This document shows, in pieces, positions 53,004 to 62,774 of a stretch of DNA of 64,000 nt. This DNA comes from an uncultured Pseudomonadales bacterium (lineage in GTDB: Bacteria; Pseudomonadota; Gammaproteobacteria; Pseudomonadales; Cellvibrionaceae). Position 1 is the stretch's first letter, and each line of letters opens with the position of its first letter. The notes under the pieces are model-generated. The model searched no databases. It had not been told where the DNA came from and was given only the letters and a program-made list of their open reading frames with translations. Position numbers and translations under genes: made by a program. Location of the stretch: the NCBI GenBank assembly GCA_947487765.1, contig CANKXO010000006.1:62001-126000 (forward strand). The letters are read 5' to 3'.

Positions 53004-54131
53004 TTAATAGGCTTTTTGATGAAATAAAATTTCCTTCCACGCTTCTTTGCAGAGCAGCCCTCGATGATGGAAAAATATAACTTGAGCGATATGTTTAAAC
53101 GTCGGATTCGATATCAGATAGTTTAGTAGCCAGTCAGGTGGTGGGAATGTTTGATAAAATTGTCGCAATGGTTTCTTGAAACGATATTTGGATATCATTT
53201 TTTCAATAGTTTTATGAGGCAGCTCTAGGTTGTCAGCGTCTGAATTCGCATTCAATAAATAGTCAGCAATACTAACACCTAATTGCTGGCCTACTTCTAC
53301 AGCTGGGTGAATGCCACCAGCCGTTAACGGTGATACCATGCCTGCTGCATCGCCCAGTAAGCACATATTGTCTGTAGCAAATGGAAAGATTGGGCCGCTG
53401 GTTGGAATAAAGCCTCCGCGCCTATTAATAATTTTTGCGGTTCCTCCAAAGTGTTTGAGTAAATGTAATAAAAATCCCTGTATGTTAGGTTTGTTAGGGG
53501 TATTAACGGCAATTCCTATTTGAGTGTGTTCTACGCCTTTTAATGCCCAACCGATATAGCCCTTGGCATAGTATGAGTCGAGAAATACATGTAGATAGTC
53601 CTCATCTAGATTATCTAATCCTTCTATTGCGTATTCTGCACCTAACAAATAGTCACTGTTACACCCTAACTTAAACTGTTTGGCCACTTTTGATTTAGCG
53701 CCATCCGCACCGACTAGGTAAGAGCAACTGATATTTTCGTTCATTAATACATAGCGGTTATCTTTTTTTATAATAGTCTCTACTGATTGATTGCAGCGGA
53801 CAATGCCGCCGGATATTTTTACCTGCCGGGCCATCCAGTCAAGTACCTTGCCTGTATTTGTGGCAAGGAAATAATAATTGTTGGAGTGTAAATCAATGGA
53901 TTGCATATTGGGTGAGTAAAGCCGGATACCAGATATTTTACGGGTAAGACTATCGGGCAAACGCAATATTTCTGCTACTTCTTTAACAAAAATCCCCGTT
54001 GATTGGGTATATGCTCCCGAAGTTTTTTTACGTTCAAGGACAATGCTACGCAACCCTTTTCGTGCTGCACTTTGAGCACATGCTAAACCGCTAAAGCTGC
54101 CGCCGATAACTGCCAGGTCATAATGTTTCAT
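53004..54131 (-). CDS. Geranylgeranyl-reductase-type FAD oxidoreductase
   Basis: The 375-residue product is a flavoprotein monooxygenase/reductase. The N-terminal dinucleotide motif is DLAVIGGSFSGLACAQSAAR, the second FAD segment ADGAKSKVAKQF, and the GD motif CLLGDAAGMVSPLTAGGIHP, whose P-L-T-A-G-G form is typical of the geranylgeranyl reductase family. It may act on polyprenyl or other lipid chains. It is divergent from the RstA-like gene but separated by 195 bp, so shared regulation is possible but not shown. Confidence 0.85.
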   Translation of the reverse strand: MKHYDLAVIGGSFSGLACAQSAARKGLRSIVLERKKTSGAYTQSTGIFVKEVAEILRLPDSLTRKISGIRLYSPNMQSIDLHSNNYYFLATNTGKVLDWMARQVKISGGIVRCNQSVETIIKKDNRYVLMNENISCSYLVGADGAKSKVAKQFKLGCNSDYLLGAEYAIEGLDNLDEDYLHVFLDSYYAKGYIGWALKGVEHTQIGIAVNTPNKPNIQGFLLHLLKHFGGTAKIINRRGGFIPTSGPIFPFATDNMCLLGDAAGMVSPLTAGGIHPAVEVGQQLGVSIADYLLNANSDADNLELPHKTIEKMISKYRFKKPLRQFYQTFPPPDWLLNYLISNPTFKHIAQVIFFHHRGLLCKEAWKEILFHQKAY

Positions 54132-54326
54132 CTATTGCCCCATTAATTTTCTATGGTTTCAATTAAAGCAGATTGATGTGGTGATTCGATGCTGAAATAT
54201 GATCAATAATGGCAAAGTCGTTTTTTTAAAGTTTATTGCGGAGTTTGTTAAGTCTCAATAGCATCTTAATCTAATAATGCTATATGATGAATCCTCGCTA
54301 TTTAAAGTTATTTCGGTACAGCAGTA

Positions 54327-55040
54327 ATGAAAAATAACAAGCTGATATTGCTCGTTGAAGATGATGTGAGTTTGGCTCAATGGATCAGTGAGTATTTGCA
54401 AAAGCACCACTATGATGTTGTTGTTGAACATCGTGGTGATCAAGCCATTAAGCAAGTAGAAATATTAAATCCAGACTTGATAATTTTAGATTTAATGTTA
54501 CCAGGAAAAAATGGTTTTGATATTTGTCGAGAGCTTAAGCCAGTCAATCCAGCACCGATTTTGATGCTGACAGCTAAAGATGATGAGGTTGATCAGATTG
54601 TTGGTCTAGAGCTTGGTGCTGATGATTACGTCATTAAGCCAGTAAAACCACGCTTATTATTAACTCGTATTCAAGTACTGCTTCGCAGATACTATTCGGA
54701 AAAGGGTCGCCACTCCGTCGATGTTGTTAATCAGCTTAATTTTGGTGAATTGATGATCGATGATTCATCTCGCGAATTATCCTATAAAAACACTATTATT
54801 CCTCTTTCAGGTGCAGAATACGATTTGCTTTGGTTGTTGGTCAATTCACCAGGTAAGCCCTTAAGCAGAGATGAAATATTACAGAGCTTACGAGGAATTA
54901 ATTATGACGGTTTAGATCGCTCTATTGATACACGTGTTTCTCAGTTGCGCCGCAAATTACATGAATATACGGGTCGCGCAGAGAATATCAAAACTGTACG
55001 CGGCAAAGGCTATATGTTTGTTGCAGACAATTGGATATAG
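54327..55040 (+). CDS. OmpR-family response regulator, RstA-like
   Basis: The 237-residue product has a receiver domain with the acidic pocket VEDD, the phospho-acceptor D55 in LIILDLMLPG, T in MLTAKDDE and K in DDYVIKPVKP. A winged-helix OmpR effector domain follows (GELMIDDSSRELSYKNTIIP, LSRDEILQSLRGINYDG, RVSQLRRKL, TVRGKGYMF). The next gene, a histidine kinase, starts 15 bp later. The closest known pair in plan is RstA/RstB. Confidence 0.92.
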   Translation: MKNNKLILLVEDDVSLAQWISEYLQKHHYDVVVEHRGDQAIKQVEILNPDLIILDLMLPGKNGFDICRELKPVNPAPILMLTAKDDEVDQIVGLELGADDYVIKPVKPRLLLTRIQVLLRRYYSEKGRHSVDVVNQLNFGELMIDDSSRELSYKNTIIPLSGAEYDLLWLLVNSPGKPLSRDEILQSLRGINYDGLDRSIDTRVSQLRRKLHEYTGRAENIKTVRGKGYMFVADNWI

Positions 55041-55055
55041 TTGTAGTCGCTTGTT

Positions 55056-56669
55056 ATGAGAAAATTATTTTTACGTCTCTACCTCTTGATTATGCTGGGG
55101 GTTTTTATTATTTTAGGCGTTGGTATTCCGGTTGTTATTGATAATTCCCAATTCAGAGAATTAATTGATGATATTGCTGAATTAAACTACCAACTCATGC
55201 GAGCAGATTTGCAAGATGGTTCTGTCGAGGAGTGGTCTACTTATGTAGAAAATAACCAGTCTCACTTTGATCTTCAGTTAGCGATACTTCCCATTGATGA
55301 TATTCCTCTTTCTTCACTCAATAAGAAACGTATCTGGAATAATGAGATGGTTGTCGATGAATTAGATCGAGAGATTACAGGTCACCCTGAAGTCGATCGT
55401 TTCTATAATACCTGGAGTAGTCTTTGGAGAATCAATGACAGCAAGTATGCATTGCTTATGGCATGGGAAACGAGCGAGGTAGAAATTCGACGCCGGTTTA
55501 TGTCAAGCATTACACATTTTGTGCGTCAGAGACTGGTCGATATATCTATAGAAGAATGGCCTGAAATACTTAAAAAAATACAGAATGAAGCGAATATCCC
55601 TACAAAAATACTCTCTGTAAATGATGATAGGTTTAATACACGATTACGAGAATTGTCGTCAGGCGATACTATTTCATATCCTGGTGGCGATGACATTATT
55701 GTACATTTTCAGCCGGTTTCAAGCATTCCTTATGTGGTTAGCATTGGTCCGTTAGCCTATAGTTATTCTGACTTTTGGGAAAATACTTTTCTTATAGCAT
55801 TAAGTAGTGCCATTTTTTCTATCATGTTGTTGCTTTTTTTATGGCCACTATGGCAATCATTAAAAGGGCTGGATGATGTCACCTCAGCTTTTGGCGGAGG
55901 TACTTTAGAGGCTCGCATTCCTGTTAAAAAGCGCTCACCTATTGCAAATATTCTTACAACCTTTAATAGTATGGCTGATCGTATTCATAAACTTGTACAG
56001 TCTCAGAAGGACTTGGTGAGCGCGGTGTCTCATGAATTAAGAACGCCGATAGCAGGTTTACGTTTTGGTATAGACGCTATTGTTGATGCTGATGATAAAA
56101 AAGAACGAAGTGAATATGTTAAGCGCATGAATTATGATTTAGATCGATTAGATTCTTTAGTCGGTGAGCTGTTGTATTACACACGCTTGGATATGCGTGC
56201 GGAAATAAATTTAGAGGATAATCGTCAGCCTTATAAATGGTTTAAAGAGCAAGTAGATGATATCTGTTTTTTATACCCAACGTTAGGTTTTGACATTATT
56301 CTTCCAAATCAAGACGTCAAATTGCGTTGTGACTTTAGGTTAATGTCTAGAGCGGTAACAAATTTGCTGAATAATGCAGGGCGTTATGCGGTAAATAAGG
56401 TTCAGTTATCTTTTGAAGAAATAGATAATCAATACCAAGTGATTGTTGATGACGATGGAGCAGGAATTCCTGTAGACCAAAGAGTTAAGGCATTTGATCC
56501 ATTTGAAAGGTTAGATGCAAGTCGAGATCGGCGTACGGGTGGTCATGGGTTAGGTTTAGCCATTGTGAAAAATATTGCTCAACAACATCAAGGTGAGGTG
56601 CTGATTGATGATTCTCCATTGGGTGGGTGTCGTGTGATTGTAAGTTGGCCTGTCAGTATCAATGGATAG
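55056..56669 (+). CDS. Sensor histidine kinase, RstB-like
   Basis: The 537-residue product has an N-terminal membrane helix (~6-28), a periplasmic domain of ~220 residues (longer than in E. coli RstB), a second helix (~248-268), a HAMP domain and a kinase core: the H-box SAVSHELRTPIAGLRFG with H325, the N-box TNLLNNAGRYA, DDDGAGIP and GGHGLGLAIVKNI. The signal is unknown. It is co-transcribed with the response regulator. Confidence 0.92.
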   Translation: MRKLFLRLYLLIMLGVFIILGVGIPVVIDNSQFRELIDDIAELNYQLMRADLQDGSVEEWSTYVENNQSHFDLQLAILPIDDIPLSSLNKKRIWNNEMVVDELDREITGHPEVDRFYNTWSSLWRINDSKYALLMAWETSEVEIRRRFMSSITHFVRQRLVDISIEEWPEILKKIQNEANIPTKILSVNDDRFNTRLRELSSGDTISYPGGDDIIVHFQPVSSIPYVVSIGPLAYSYSDFWENTFLIALSSAIFSIMLLLFLWPLWQSLKGLDDVTSAFGGGTLEARIPVKKRSPIANILTTFNSMADRIHKLVQSQKDLVSAVSHELRTPIAGLRFGIDAIVDADDKKERSEYVKRMNYDLDRLDSLVGELLYYTRLDMRAEINLEDNRQPYKWFKEQVDDICFLYPTLGFDIILPNQDVKLRCDFRLMSRAVTNLLNNAGRYAVNKVQLSFEEIDNQYQVIVDDDGAGIPVDQRVKAFDPFERLDASRDRRTGGHGLGLAIVKNIAQQHQGEVLIDDSPLGGCRVIVSWPVSING

Positions 56670-56762
56670 AGCAAAAAGGAAGAGGGGTTAGATCTTAATG
56701 TGTGTGAAGAGGCATAACGCTACATTAACAACGTTATGCCTTAATGGGCTAATACAGTTTAA

Positions 56763-58097
56763 TTAATCACAAGAGTTTGTAAAATCTAACATAATATTTT
56801 CATTGGTTTCTAACTCATAGCAGAGAAATTTTTTGGCAATATCCGACTTCATATAAGTATCGAAAAAATCGATAGAGGTTGTTGTAATGATAGGGTTCCA
56901 TACTATTTTACCTAAACCAAAATCATGGAAGTCCAGCCAGCCTACCGTAAAATCACTATGTGCGATTGAAGCAATCGTTGCTAAATAAAGATCTGTTGTT
57001 GCTGCATTAATATTAGCGTGTGCATCATTCTGTTTTTCTATTTGTAGTTCCTGACGTATTTCATCAAGATCTTCATCGGCTACTTCATCATCATCTCTAA
57101 TTTCTTCAGCTATCGTTGCATCAATATCGCTCGCATACTGTAAATGAGGCGTTAATATTTTTTCATTAAACAATGCAGCGCTGCTACCGTCCATATTAAT
57201 TGAGGCTAAACAGTTAGGCTCTTCATTGCAAAATCGCCTTGCTGTTGCTCCGCCATATGAATGTCCGGTGGCTCCTATCCTACTCAAATCGAACGCCCCT
57301 TTTAAATGGCTTTCAATATCGCCCTTATTAATTTTCTCCAATTGGGACAATACAAAATGCGTATCAGACACCCATAAATTAAGGTGTTCTTGAGTCCCTA
57401 TCCCGATATATGCAGCTGTGTGATATCGCTGTAGAAGGTTTGTGGGTACTAGTTCTCCTAATGGAATTTCGGCTAGTTCTATGGCGTCTTCTTCTGTAAA
57501 TTCTAAGTTTGGATCTTGTTCTACAAATGGTCGTTCTCGGCCAAAAGCATCCTCTTGAAAATTTTCATTAAAAGGTACGGTTTTACCATTGTTAAGGGTG
57601 ACAAAGCTTGCCTCAGACGTATGGCCGATCGAAACAACAATATAGCCCTTTTTGACTAGAGATTCGTAGTAGGGTTCGTTTTCTTCAATTTGACCGCCAT
57701 AGCCATGAGAGTAAAAAATTACAGGGAAAGCCCGGTCTTTTAAGGGCGCTGCATTTTGATAAGATTGGCTCTGTTGTTGATTTTCTCTTAAAAAATCAAG
57801 TATTTCCTCGCTTTCCTCCTGGTCTACCGCATAATCATTATTTTCAGTGTGATAACCATAATGGAACCTTGATTCTTCGTTAGGTTCTGGTTCTGTTGGG
57901 TACCACATTTTCACCATTAAGTCTCGACTGTCACCCTCTTCAATGTCTAATAGCTCTTGCATTTCATGAGAGACTTTTTGTGTTATGTCTGTATCAGAAA
58001 AAACCATTGTCGTTGTACCCACGGTATGGTCGCCACAGCCTGATAACGTAAGGGCTCCGATTACCAAGCCGATACTGCCTAAATGATAAAGTTTCAT
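56763..58097 (-). CDS. Alpha/beta-hydrolase lipoprotein, PAF-acetylhydrolase-like
   Basis: The 444-residue product starts with a lipoprotein signal, lipobox LSGC at residues ~18-21 (MKLYHLGSIGLVIGALTLSG). The hydrolase has YGYHTENN, the oxyanion-type strand FPVIFYSHGYGGQIEEN, and the nucleophile elbow GATGHSYGGATARRFC around residue 280. Such lipases act on short-chain phospholipids or esters. A long acidic segment, DATIAEEIRDDDEVADEDLD, is inserted between the nucleophile and the rest of the triad. It is divergent from another lipoprotein gene, across 197 bp. Confidence 0.82.
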   Translation of the reverse strand: MKLYHLGSIGLVIGALTLSGCGDHTVGTTTMVFSDTDITQKVSHEMQELLDIEEGDSRDLMVKMWYPTEPEPNEESRFHYGYHTENNDYAVDQEESEEILDFLRENQQQSQSYQNAAPLKDRAFPVIFYSHGYGGQIEENEPYYESLVKKGYIVVSIGHTSEASFVTLNNGKTVPFNENFQEDAFGRERPFVEQDPNLEFTEEDAIELAEIPLGELVPTNLLQRYHTAAYIGIGTQEHLNLWVSDTHFVLSQLEKINKGDIESHLKGAFDLSRIGATGHSYGGATARRFCNEEPNCLASINMDGSSAALFNEKILTPHLQYASDIDATIAEEIRDDDEVADEDLDEIRQELQIEKQNDAHANINAATTDLYLATIASIAHSDFTVGWLDFHDFGLGKIVWNPIITTTSIDFFDTYMKSDIAKKFLCYELETNENIMLDFTNSCD

Positions 58098-58294
58098 CGT
58101 GTATTCCTGTCGTTTAAACCTCTTTCTACTGTGCAGGATTTGTACAAAAATTGTTGTAAGGAAGTGTCCACAAGTGTGTCCAAATGTAAGCTGCTGAAAT
58201 AAACGCTAATAATAATCCTACAAAAGTAGACAAAGTATTGGATTCTTTACCGCTAAGCTATCTGTCTTGTTAATACCAATTAGGATAGTTAGAG

Positions 58295-60919
58295 ATGAAA
58301 AGTAAATACAGAACGTTGCTTTCTGCCGCAGTACTGAGTGTCAGTCTTGTTGGTTGCGGTAGTGATAATGATAAAAAAGACCCGCCTACAACAGAGGAGC
58401 CTTCTCTTTCTCGATTTCAAGGTGAATGGGTAGAGCCTGGGTCGGGTTTAGCGTTAGATATTCAAAATGATAATGCAACGGCATATCGTTATACCCGTGA
58501 GACGTGTTCTGTGATTAATCGTTTTGACACACTAGAAGAAGCTGAGGAAGTTATTACAGCGCGCCGAGCCGGTGGTAATGAGAGCCAATTTTCTTTTGTG
58601 ACGGAAGGTGATTCTGAGTTTGGGCGAGTGGAGCTTATTGCTCAAGATCTACCTAGTGCATGTGATAACGCACCTGATCCTGAAGTCTTTGATCCAGAGT
58701 TTGTCTTTGAACATATCTGGCATGCATTTAATGATTACTATGCATTTTTTGAATTAAGGAATGTAGATTGGCAACAACAGAGGAGCCTTTTTCGCCCTCA
58801 AGTGACAGCAGCCACTACTCAGCAAGAGTTGTTCGATATTTTAGATGAAATGTTAGCTCCCATTGATGATGGACATGTTTTTTTGTCGGTAGCAACAGAT
58901 GAACTCGAAGATGGTTTTTCTCCAGCAGAAAGTAATGGCTGGAGTCGCACGAGTATGGCGCTTGCGCAAGAGGAAGATATTGATGAGGATGTTGCGGAGG
59001 GTAGTTTAGTAGAGCTTTTTAATAGATCAGTTGCTAATTTTTACGGTGGTGAAGGGGAATTTACTACAAACTTCGATGACGAAGAGTTACCAATTTTTTG
59101 GGGTGTACTTGAAGGCAATGTTGGCTACCTTCAGATTAATTCCATGGAGATCGAAAGCGAAGATGAGGATTCACCTCTTAGTGCAGAGGAGCAGCTGTTG
59201 ATTATTCATGATCAAATGGGGACGGTTCTAGAGGGCTTGGTGGATACCAATGCCTTGATTGTTGATGTTCGTTTTAATGGTGGCGGCTCAGATGAATACT
59301 CATTAGCCATTGCTAATTATTTTGCAGACCAGAGACGTTTGGCTTATAGCAAAGAAAACTATAATATCGGCAACCCGACACCTCAAAAGTTATTTTATAT
59401 TGAGCCTTATAGTGAAGGTATTCATTATTCTAACCCTATTACCTTAATAACTGGACCGGATACAGCGAGTGCCGCAGAAATATTCACTTTGGCAATGATG
59501 GCGCTTCCCCAGGTGACGCATGTTGGTGAAGCAACTGAAGGCATTTTCTCTGACATATTAAGTATTGAATTGATGGATGGCTGGACGTTGGGCTTATCTT
59601 CTCAAACGTACTATGCCCCTGATGGTCAGGTTTATGAGTCTGTGGGCGTTCCCCCAACAGACAATGTACCGGTCACTAGTTTGACGGGCTTAAGTGAGTT
59701 TGGTGCCCTGCCGGCCATACACGAAGCATTGGAAGGTCTCGGTGTTGATTTGAATATCACTCAAGCAGAATTCGATGCTGAAGTTGCTGACATTATGGAA
59801 GAAACCGGCATGCCAGGGTTTAGTGCGGCATGGATTGATGATGCGCAGCTACTGGATGCAGCGGTGGCTGGGTATGCAGATGTCGATGGTGAACGCTTGG
59901 TTACACTTGATACACCTTTCAACTTAGGTTCTGTTAGTAAAACATTTGTAGGTACCAGTGCCACACAAATGCTTGAGCAAAATTTAATTACGCTTGATAC
60001 TTCGTTGAGTGATATCTCTATGCCGTTTATGGTTGATAGCCCTTATATTGAAGGCAATGATATTACGCTTGCTCATTTGGCTACCCATAGTTCGGGGATT
60101 CAGGACGGCGAAATCTCTTATAACTGTGGTTATTATATTGAAGGAGATCAATCCAGCTTCTTTGCGCAATTTGATGATGACTTTGAGGATTGCCCAGAGC
60201 CTGTAGAAACTAACCAAAGCAATTTTCTGAGTAGCTTATTGAGCCAAAGCGGTGAGCTATATGATGACGACCATTTTCTTGATGTGACTCCCGGCCAAGG
60301 TTACTACTATACCAATGTAGGTGCTGCATTAGCGGCAGAAATGTTAGCAGTGGCTTCAGGTACAAGTTTTGAAGACTGGACTGAAAACAATATTTTTTCA
60401 CCACTCGGTATGAATAACACACATTGGTTCAATGCGCGTTACAGTGATACCGATACTGCACCTGCACGCCGATACGCGGTTGTTGATGGTGAAAGAATAG
60501 CACTTCCTGAGTTTGCCTTAGCTACTTGGTCTGATGGCGGTTTAAAATCTACCTCAACAGATTTAGCGAATTATTTATTAGCGATTGTGCGTAGAGGTGA
60601 ATTAAACGGTCAGCGTATTTTAAATCAAGAAAGTGTCGATTTTTTATTAAGTGCTGTTAGCGATGTGCCAAATAGCGAAGGCCAGCAAGGGATGTTTTGG
60701 ACAAACGATAATTTGATGTTTGGCCACAATGGTGGAGACCCCGGCACAACTTCTATCATGCGTTACGACAAACATAATAATTTGGGTGTGGCTGTCATGT
60801 TTAATTTCACTCCAGACGAAGACGATGACAGCGATGAGGCCGATGAAATTAATGATCAATTAAATCGCTTGTTTCACTTAACCTATCGACGTGGGCTGAG
60901 TGTGAAAGCAGGTCTTTAA
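58295..60919 (+). CDS. Fusion lipoprotein: S41 peptidase plus beta-lactamase-fold domain
   Basis: The 874-residue product is a lipoprotein (cysteine in SLVGCGSD near residue 22) with two catalytic-looking modules. The first (~125-465) is an S41 tail-specific-protease type: FEHIWHAFNDYYAFFELRNV, DARFNGGGSDEYS-like LIVDVRFNGGGSDEY and the nucleophile S392 in GPDTASAAEIF, then GEATEGIFSD. The second (~490-870) is a class C/serine beta-lactamase-like domain: S546-x-x-K549 in GSVSKTF, Y672-x-N674 in YYYTNVG, and H811-N-G in GHNGGDPGTTS. The C-terminal part resembles esterases and peptidases of the S12 type. It is divergent from the hydrolase lipoprotein, a possible envelope-hydrolysis pair. Confidence 0.85.
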   Translation: MKSKYRTLLSAAVLSVSLVGCGSDNDKKDPPTTEEPSLSRFQGEWVEPGSGLALDIQNDNATAYRYTRETCSVINRFDTLEEAEEVITARRAGGNESQFSFVTEGDSEFGRVELIAQDLPSACDNAPDPEVFDPEFVFEHIWHAFNDYYAFFELRNVDWQQQRSLFRPQVTAATTQQELFDILDEMLAPIDDGHVFLSVATDELEDGFSPAESNGWSRTSMALAQEEDIDEDVAEGSLVELFNRSVANFYGGEGEFTTNFDDEELPIFWGVLEGNVGYLQINSMEIESEDEDSPLSAEEQLLIIHDQMGTVLEGLVDTNALIVDVRFNGGGSDEYSLAIANYFADQRRLAYSKENYNIGNPTPQKLFYIEPYSEGIHYSNPITLITGPDTASAAEIFTLAMMALPQVTHVGEATEGIFSDILSIELMDGWTLGLSSQTYYAPDGQVYESVGVPPTDNVPVTSLTGLSEFGALPAIHEALEGLGVDLNITQAEFDAEVADIMEETGMPGFSAAWIDDAQLLDAAVAGYADVDGERLVTLDTPFNLGSVSKTFVGTSATQMLEQNLITLDTSLSDISMPFMVDSPYIEGNDITLAHLATHSSGIQDGEISYNCGYYIEGDQSSFFAQFDDDFEDCPEPVETNQSNFLSSLLSQSGELYDDDHFLDVTPGQGYYYTNVGAALAAEMLAVASGTSFEDWTENNIFSPLGMNNTHWFNARYSDTDTAPARRYAVVDGERIALPEFALATWSDGGLKSTSTDLANYLLAIVRRGELNGQRILNQESVDFLLSAVSDVPNSEGQQGMFWTNDNLMFGHNGGDPGTTSIMRYDKHNNLGVAVMFNFTPDEDDDSDEADEINDQLNRLFHLTYRRGLSVKAGL

Positions 60920-61053
60920 TCATTGCTTTGATCTAGCACTAATTAAAATACCTGAGCGTAGGCTTGGGCATTTTCTAACAATTCATAAATAAATAGATGT
61001 TATTTTTCTTCCTATCACTAGTGGCGATAGGAAGAAACTCTTTCAGGTTTTTG

Positions 61054-61722
61054 TTACTGGATCAGTTCCACTAAGGCTTCACCCACTGCATGGGCTGAAC
61101 TTGGGTTTTGTCCGGTAATTAATCGGCCGTCTTTAATAACGTTCACTCCCCAAGTCGCTACTTTGGTGTAAATGCTACCTTGTTCCAATAACTTCTCTTC
61201 GATCAAAAACGGGATTTTATCGAGTGTACTCATGGCGATTTCTTCTTCGCGTGTAAAGCCAGTGGCTTGTTTGTCTTTGAGTAATGGTGCCCCATCGCTC
61301 AGAGTAATGGGCAGTAATGCGGCTGGACCATGACAAACGGCGCTCACGATTCCACCGGCTTCGTATATCTGCTTCGAGATATCGGCGATTTCTTCGTTTT
61401 CTACCAAATCAAATAATAAACCATAGCCACCTGGGTAGAATACTGCAGCATAGTCATCGGCTTTTATATCATTTATTTTTAACGTGTTATTCATGCGGCT
61501 GACAAAGGTGTCATCCTTGAGTAGCAGTTGTGTCACAGTGTCATTTTCGTCATCTCCACCGTAGTGAGGCGCAGCCCCTCCTTGTGGGCTCATGATTTCG
61601 TAGTCGTAATCATTGGCTAACAGTACACTCAATGCGTGTGTAAGTTCTGGAAGGTAAGTTCCGTTAGCTTCGCCTGCTAAGGCGTCAATATTACTCACAA
61701 CGACAAGTATTTTTTTGCTCAT
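61054..61722 (-). CDS. DJ-1/PfpI family protein
   Basis: The 222-residue product starts at the ATG at 61722 (MSKKILVVVSN) behind AGGAAC; the frame is open 14 codons upstream. It belongs to the DJ-1/PfpI family near the HchA group: AVFYPGGYGLLFDL and the nucleophile cysteine in VSAVCHGPAALLP, followed by TGFTREEE. Family members act as glyoxalases, chaperones or amidotransferase-like proteins. It is divergent from a LysR regulator, with a good palindrome in the gap, so it is probably its target. Confidence 0.88.
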   Translation of the reverse strand: MSKKILVVVSNIDALAGEANGTYLPELTHALSVLLANDYDYEIMSPQGGAAPHYGGDDENDTVTQLLLKDDTFVSRMNNTLKINDIKADDYAAVFYPGGYGLLFDLVENEEIADISKQIYEAGGIVSAVCHGPAALLPITLSDGAPLLKDKQATGFTREEEIAMSTLDKIPFLIEEKLLEQGSIYTKVATWGVNVIKDGRLITGQNPSSAHAVGEALVELIQ

Positions 61723-61761
61723 AATGGGTTCCTGAATGCATGTAAGAGTAAGGTCTAATAA

Positions 61762-61780
61762 CAATATAAATTGTATATTG
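61762..61780. promoter_or_regulatory. Candidate LysR-type operator
   Basis: CAATATA and TATATTG, 7-bp arms around five bases, lie between the DJ-1-like gene and the divergent LysR gene. Position and symmetry suit a LysR recognition site. Confidence 0.45.
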
Positions 61781-61881
61781 ATTCCATCAAGAGAATAATA
61801 AGCACTTTATGAAAATGATTGTTGCTGAATAGCAATAATCGCTAATGATATGACTAATAGTAAAATAGAGCATAGAGCGCA

Positions 61882-62757
61882 ATGAGAATAGATCCCTTCC
61901 TTGGTTATATTGAGTTCATGGCCGTAGCTGAAACTGAAAGCTTTACTGCGGCTGCAAAAAAGCTGGCTATTTCTACGTCTCATGTATCTCGTCAAGTGAG
62001 TCGTTTGGAAAAGCAATTAGGTATTCGCTTATTTGCTCGTACAACTCGCCGGGTCTCATTAACTGAGGCTGGGATTGAGTATTACAAATCTTGTAAAGAC
62101 GTTTTGGTTGGGTTGGAAGAGGCCAATGCCAGAGCAAGAGGTGAACATTCTGAATTGACGGGCCACATTCGTATTTCAGCAGCAGGTGATTTTGCCGAGA
62201 CTGTTGTGGCTGAGATACTGGTTGAGTTTCTACAGCTTCATCCTGGGCTGACCATTGATATGGAATTTAATACGCGGGTCGTTAATATTGTCGATGAGGG
62301 ATTCGATTTTGCTATTCGTTATGGACAGTTAAGAGAGTCGAATCTGGTTGCTAGAAAACTAATCGATCGGCGGCTAGTCGCTGCTGCTTCTCAGAGTTAT
62401 GTCGATAAATTTGGTATGCCTGAGATGCCTGAAGACTTAAAAAAGCATAATTGTATTATTACCAATGCAAACCGATGGGTATTTGAATCGGTTGAGAATA
62501 TCCATGAAATAAAGGTTCAAGGTAATTGGCGAGCTAATAGTGCCCGTGCAGCACTGGCAGCCGCTAAAGCGGGACAAGGTATTATTTATATGCCTGATAC
62601 CAGTTTTGGCTCATTGCTGAGAGATGGTGACTTGGTGTCTATTTTAAATGATTACTCTCATCGAAAAATGCCCACCTGGATTGTCTACCCTGACCGCCGT
62701 TTCTTAACTTATCGTGCACGTAAGGCGGTGGACTTTATGCTGAATTACCTTGCTTAA
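61882..62757 (+). CDS. LysR-family transcriptional regulator
   Basis: The 291-residue product has the N-terminal winged helix-turn-helix FMAVAETESFTAAAKKLAIS, HVSRQVSRLEKQLGIRLFAR, TRRVSLTEAG, then a periplasmic-binding-protein-like effector domain (~90-290; GHIRISAAGDFAETVV, GFDFAIRYGQL). The effector is unknown. It is divergent from the DJ-1 gene, 159 bp apart, the classical geometry for LysR control of its neighbour. AT-rich operator sequence with CAATATA arms lies between them. Confidence 0.95.
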   Translation: MRIDPFLGYIEFMAVAETESFTAAAKKLAISTSHVSRQVSRLEKQLGIRLFARTTRRVSLTEAGIEYYKSCKDVLVGLEEANARARGEHSELTGHIRISAAGDFAETVVAEILVEFLQLHPGLTIDMEFNTRVVNIVDEGFDFAIRYGQLRESNLVARKLIDRRLVAAASQSYVDKFGMPEMPEDLKKHNCIITNANRWVFESVENIHEIKVQGNWRANSARAALAAAKAGQGIIYMPDTSFGSLLRDGDLVSILNDYSHRKMPTWIVYPDRRFLTYRARKAVDFMLNYLA

Positions 62758-62774
62758 AAAATACTTTTTGATTG

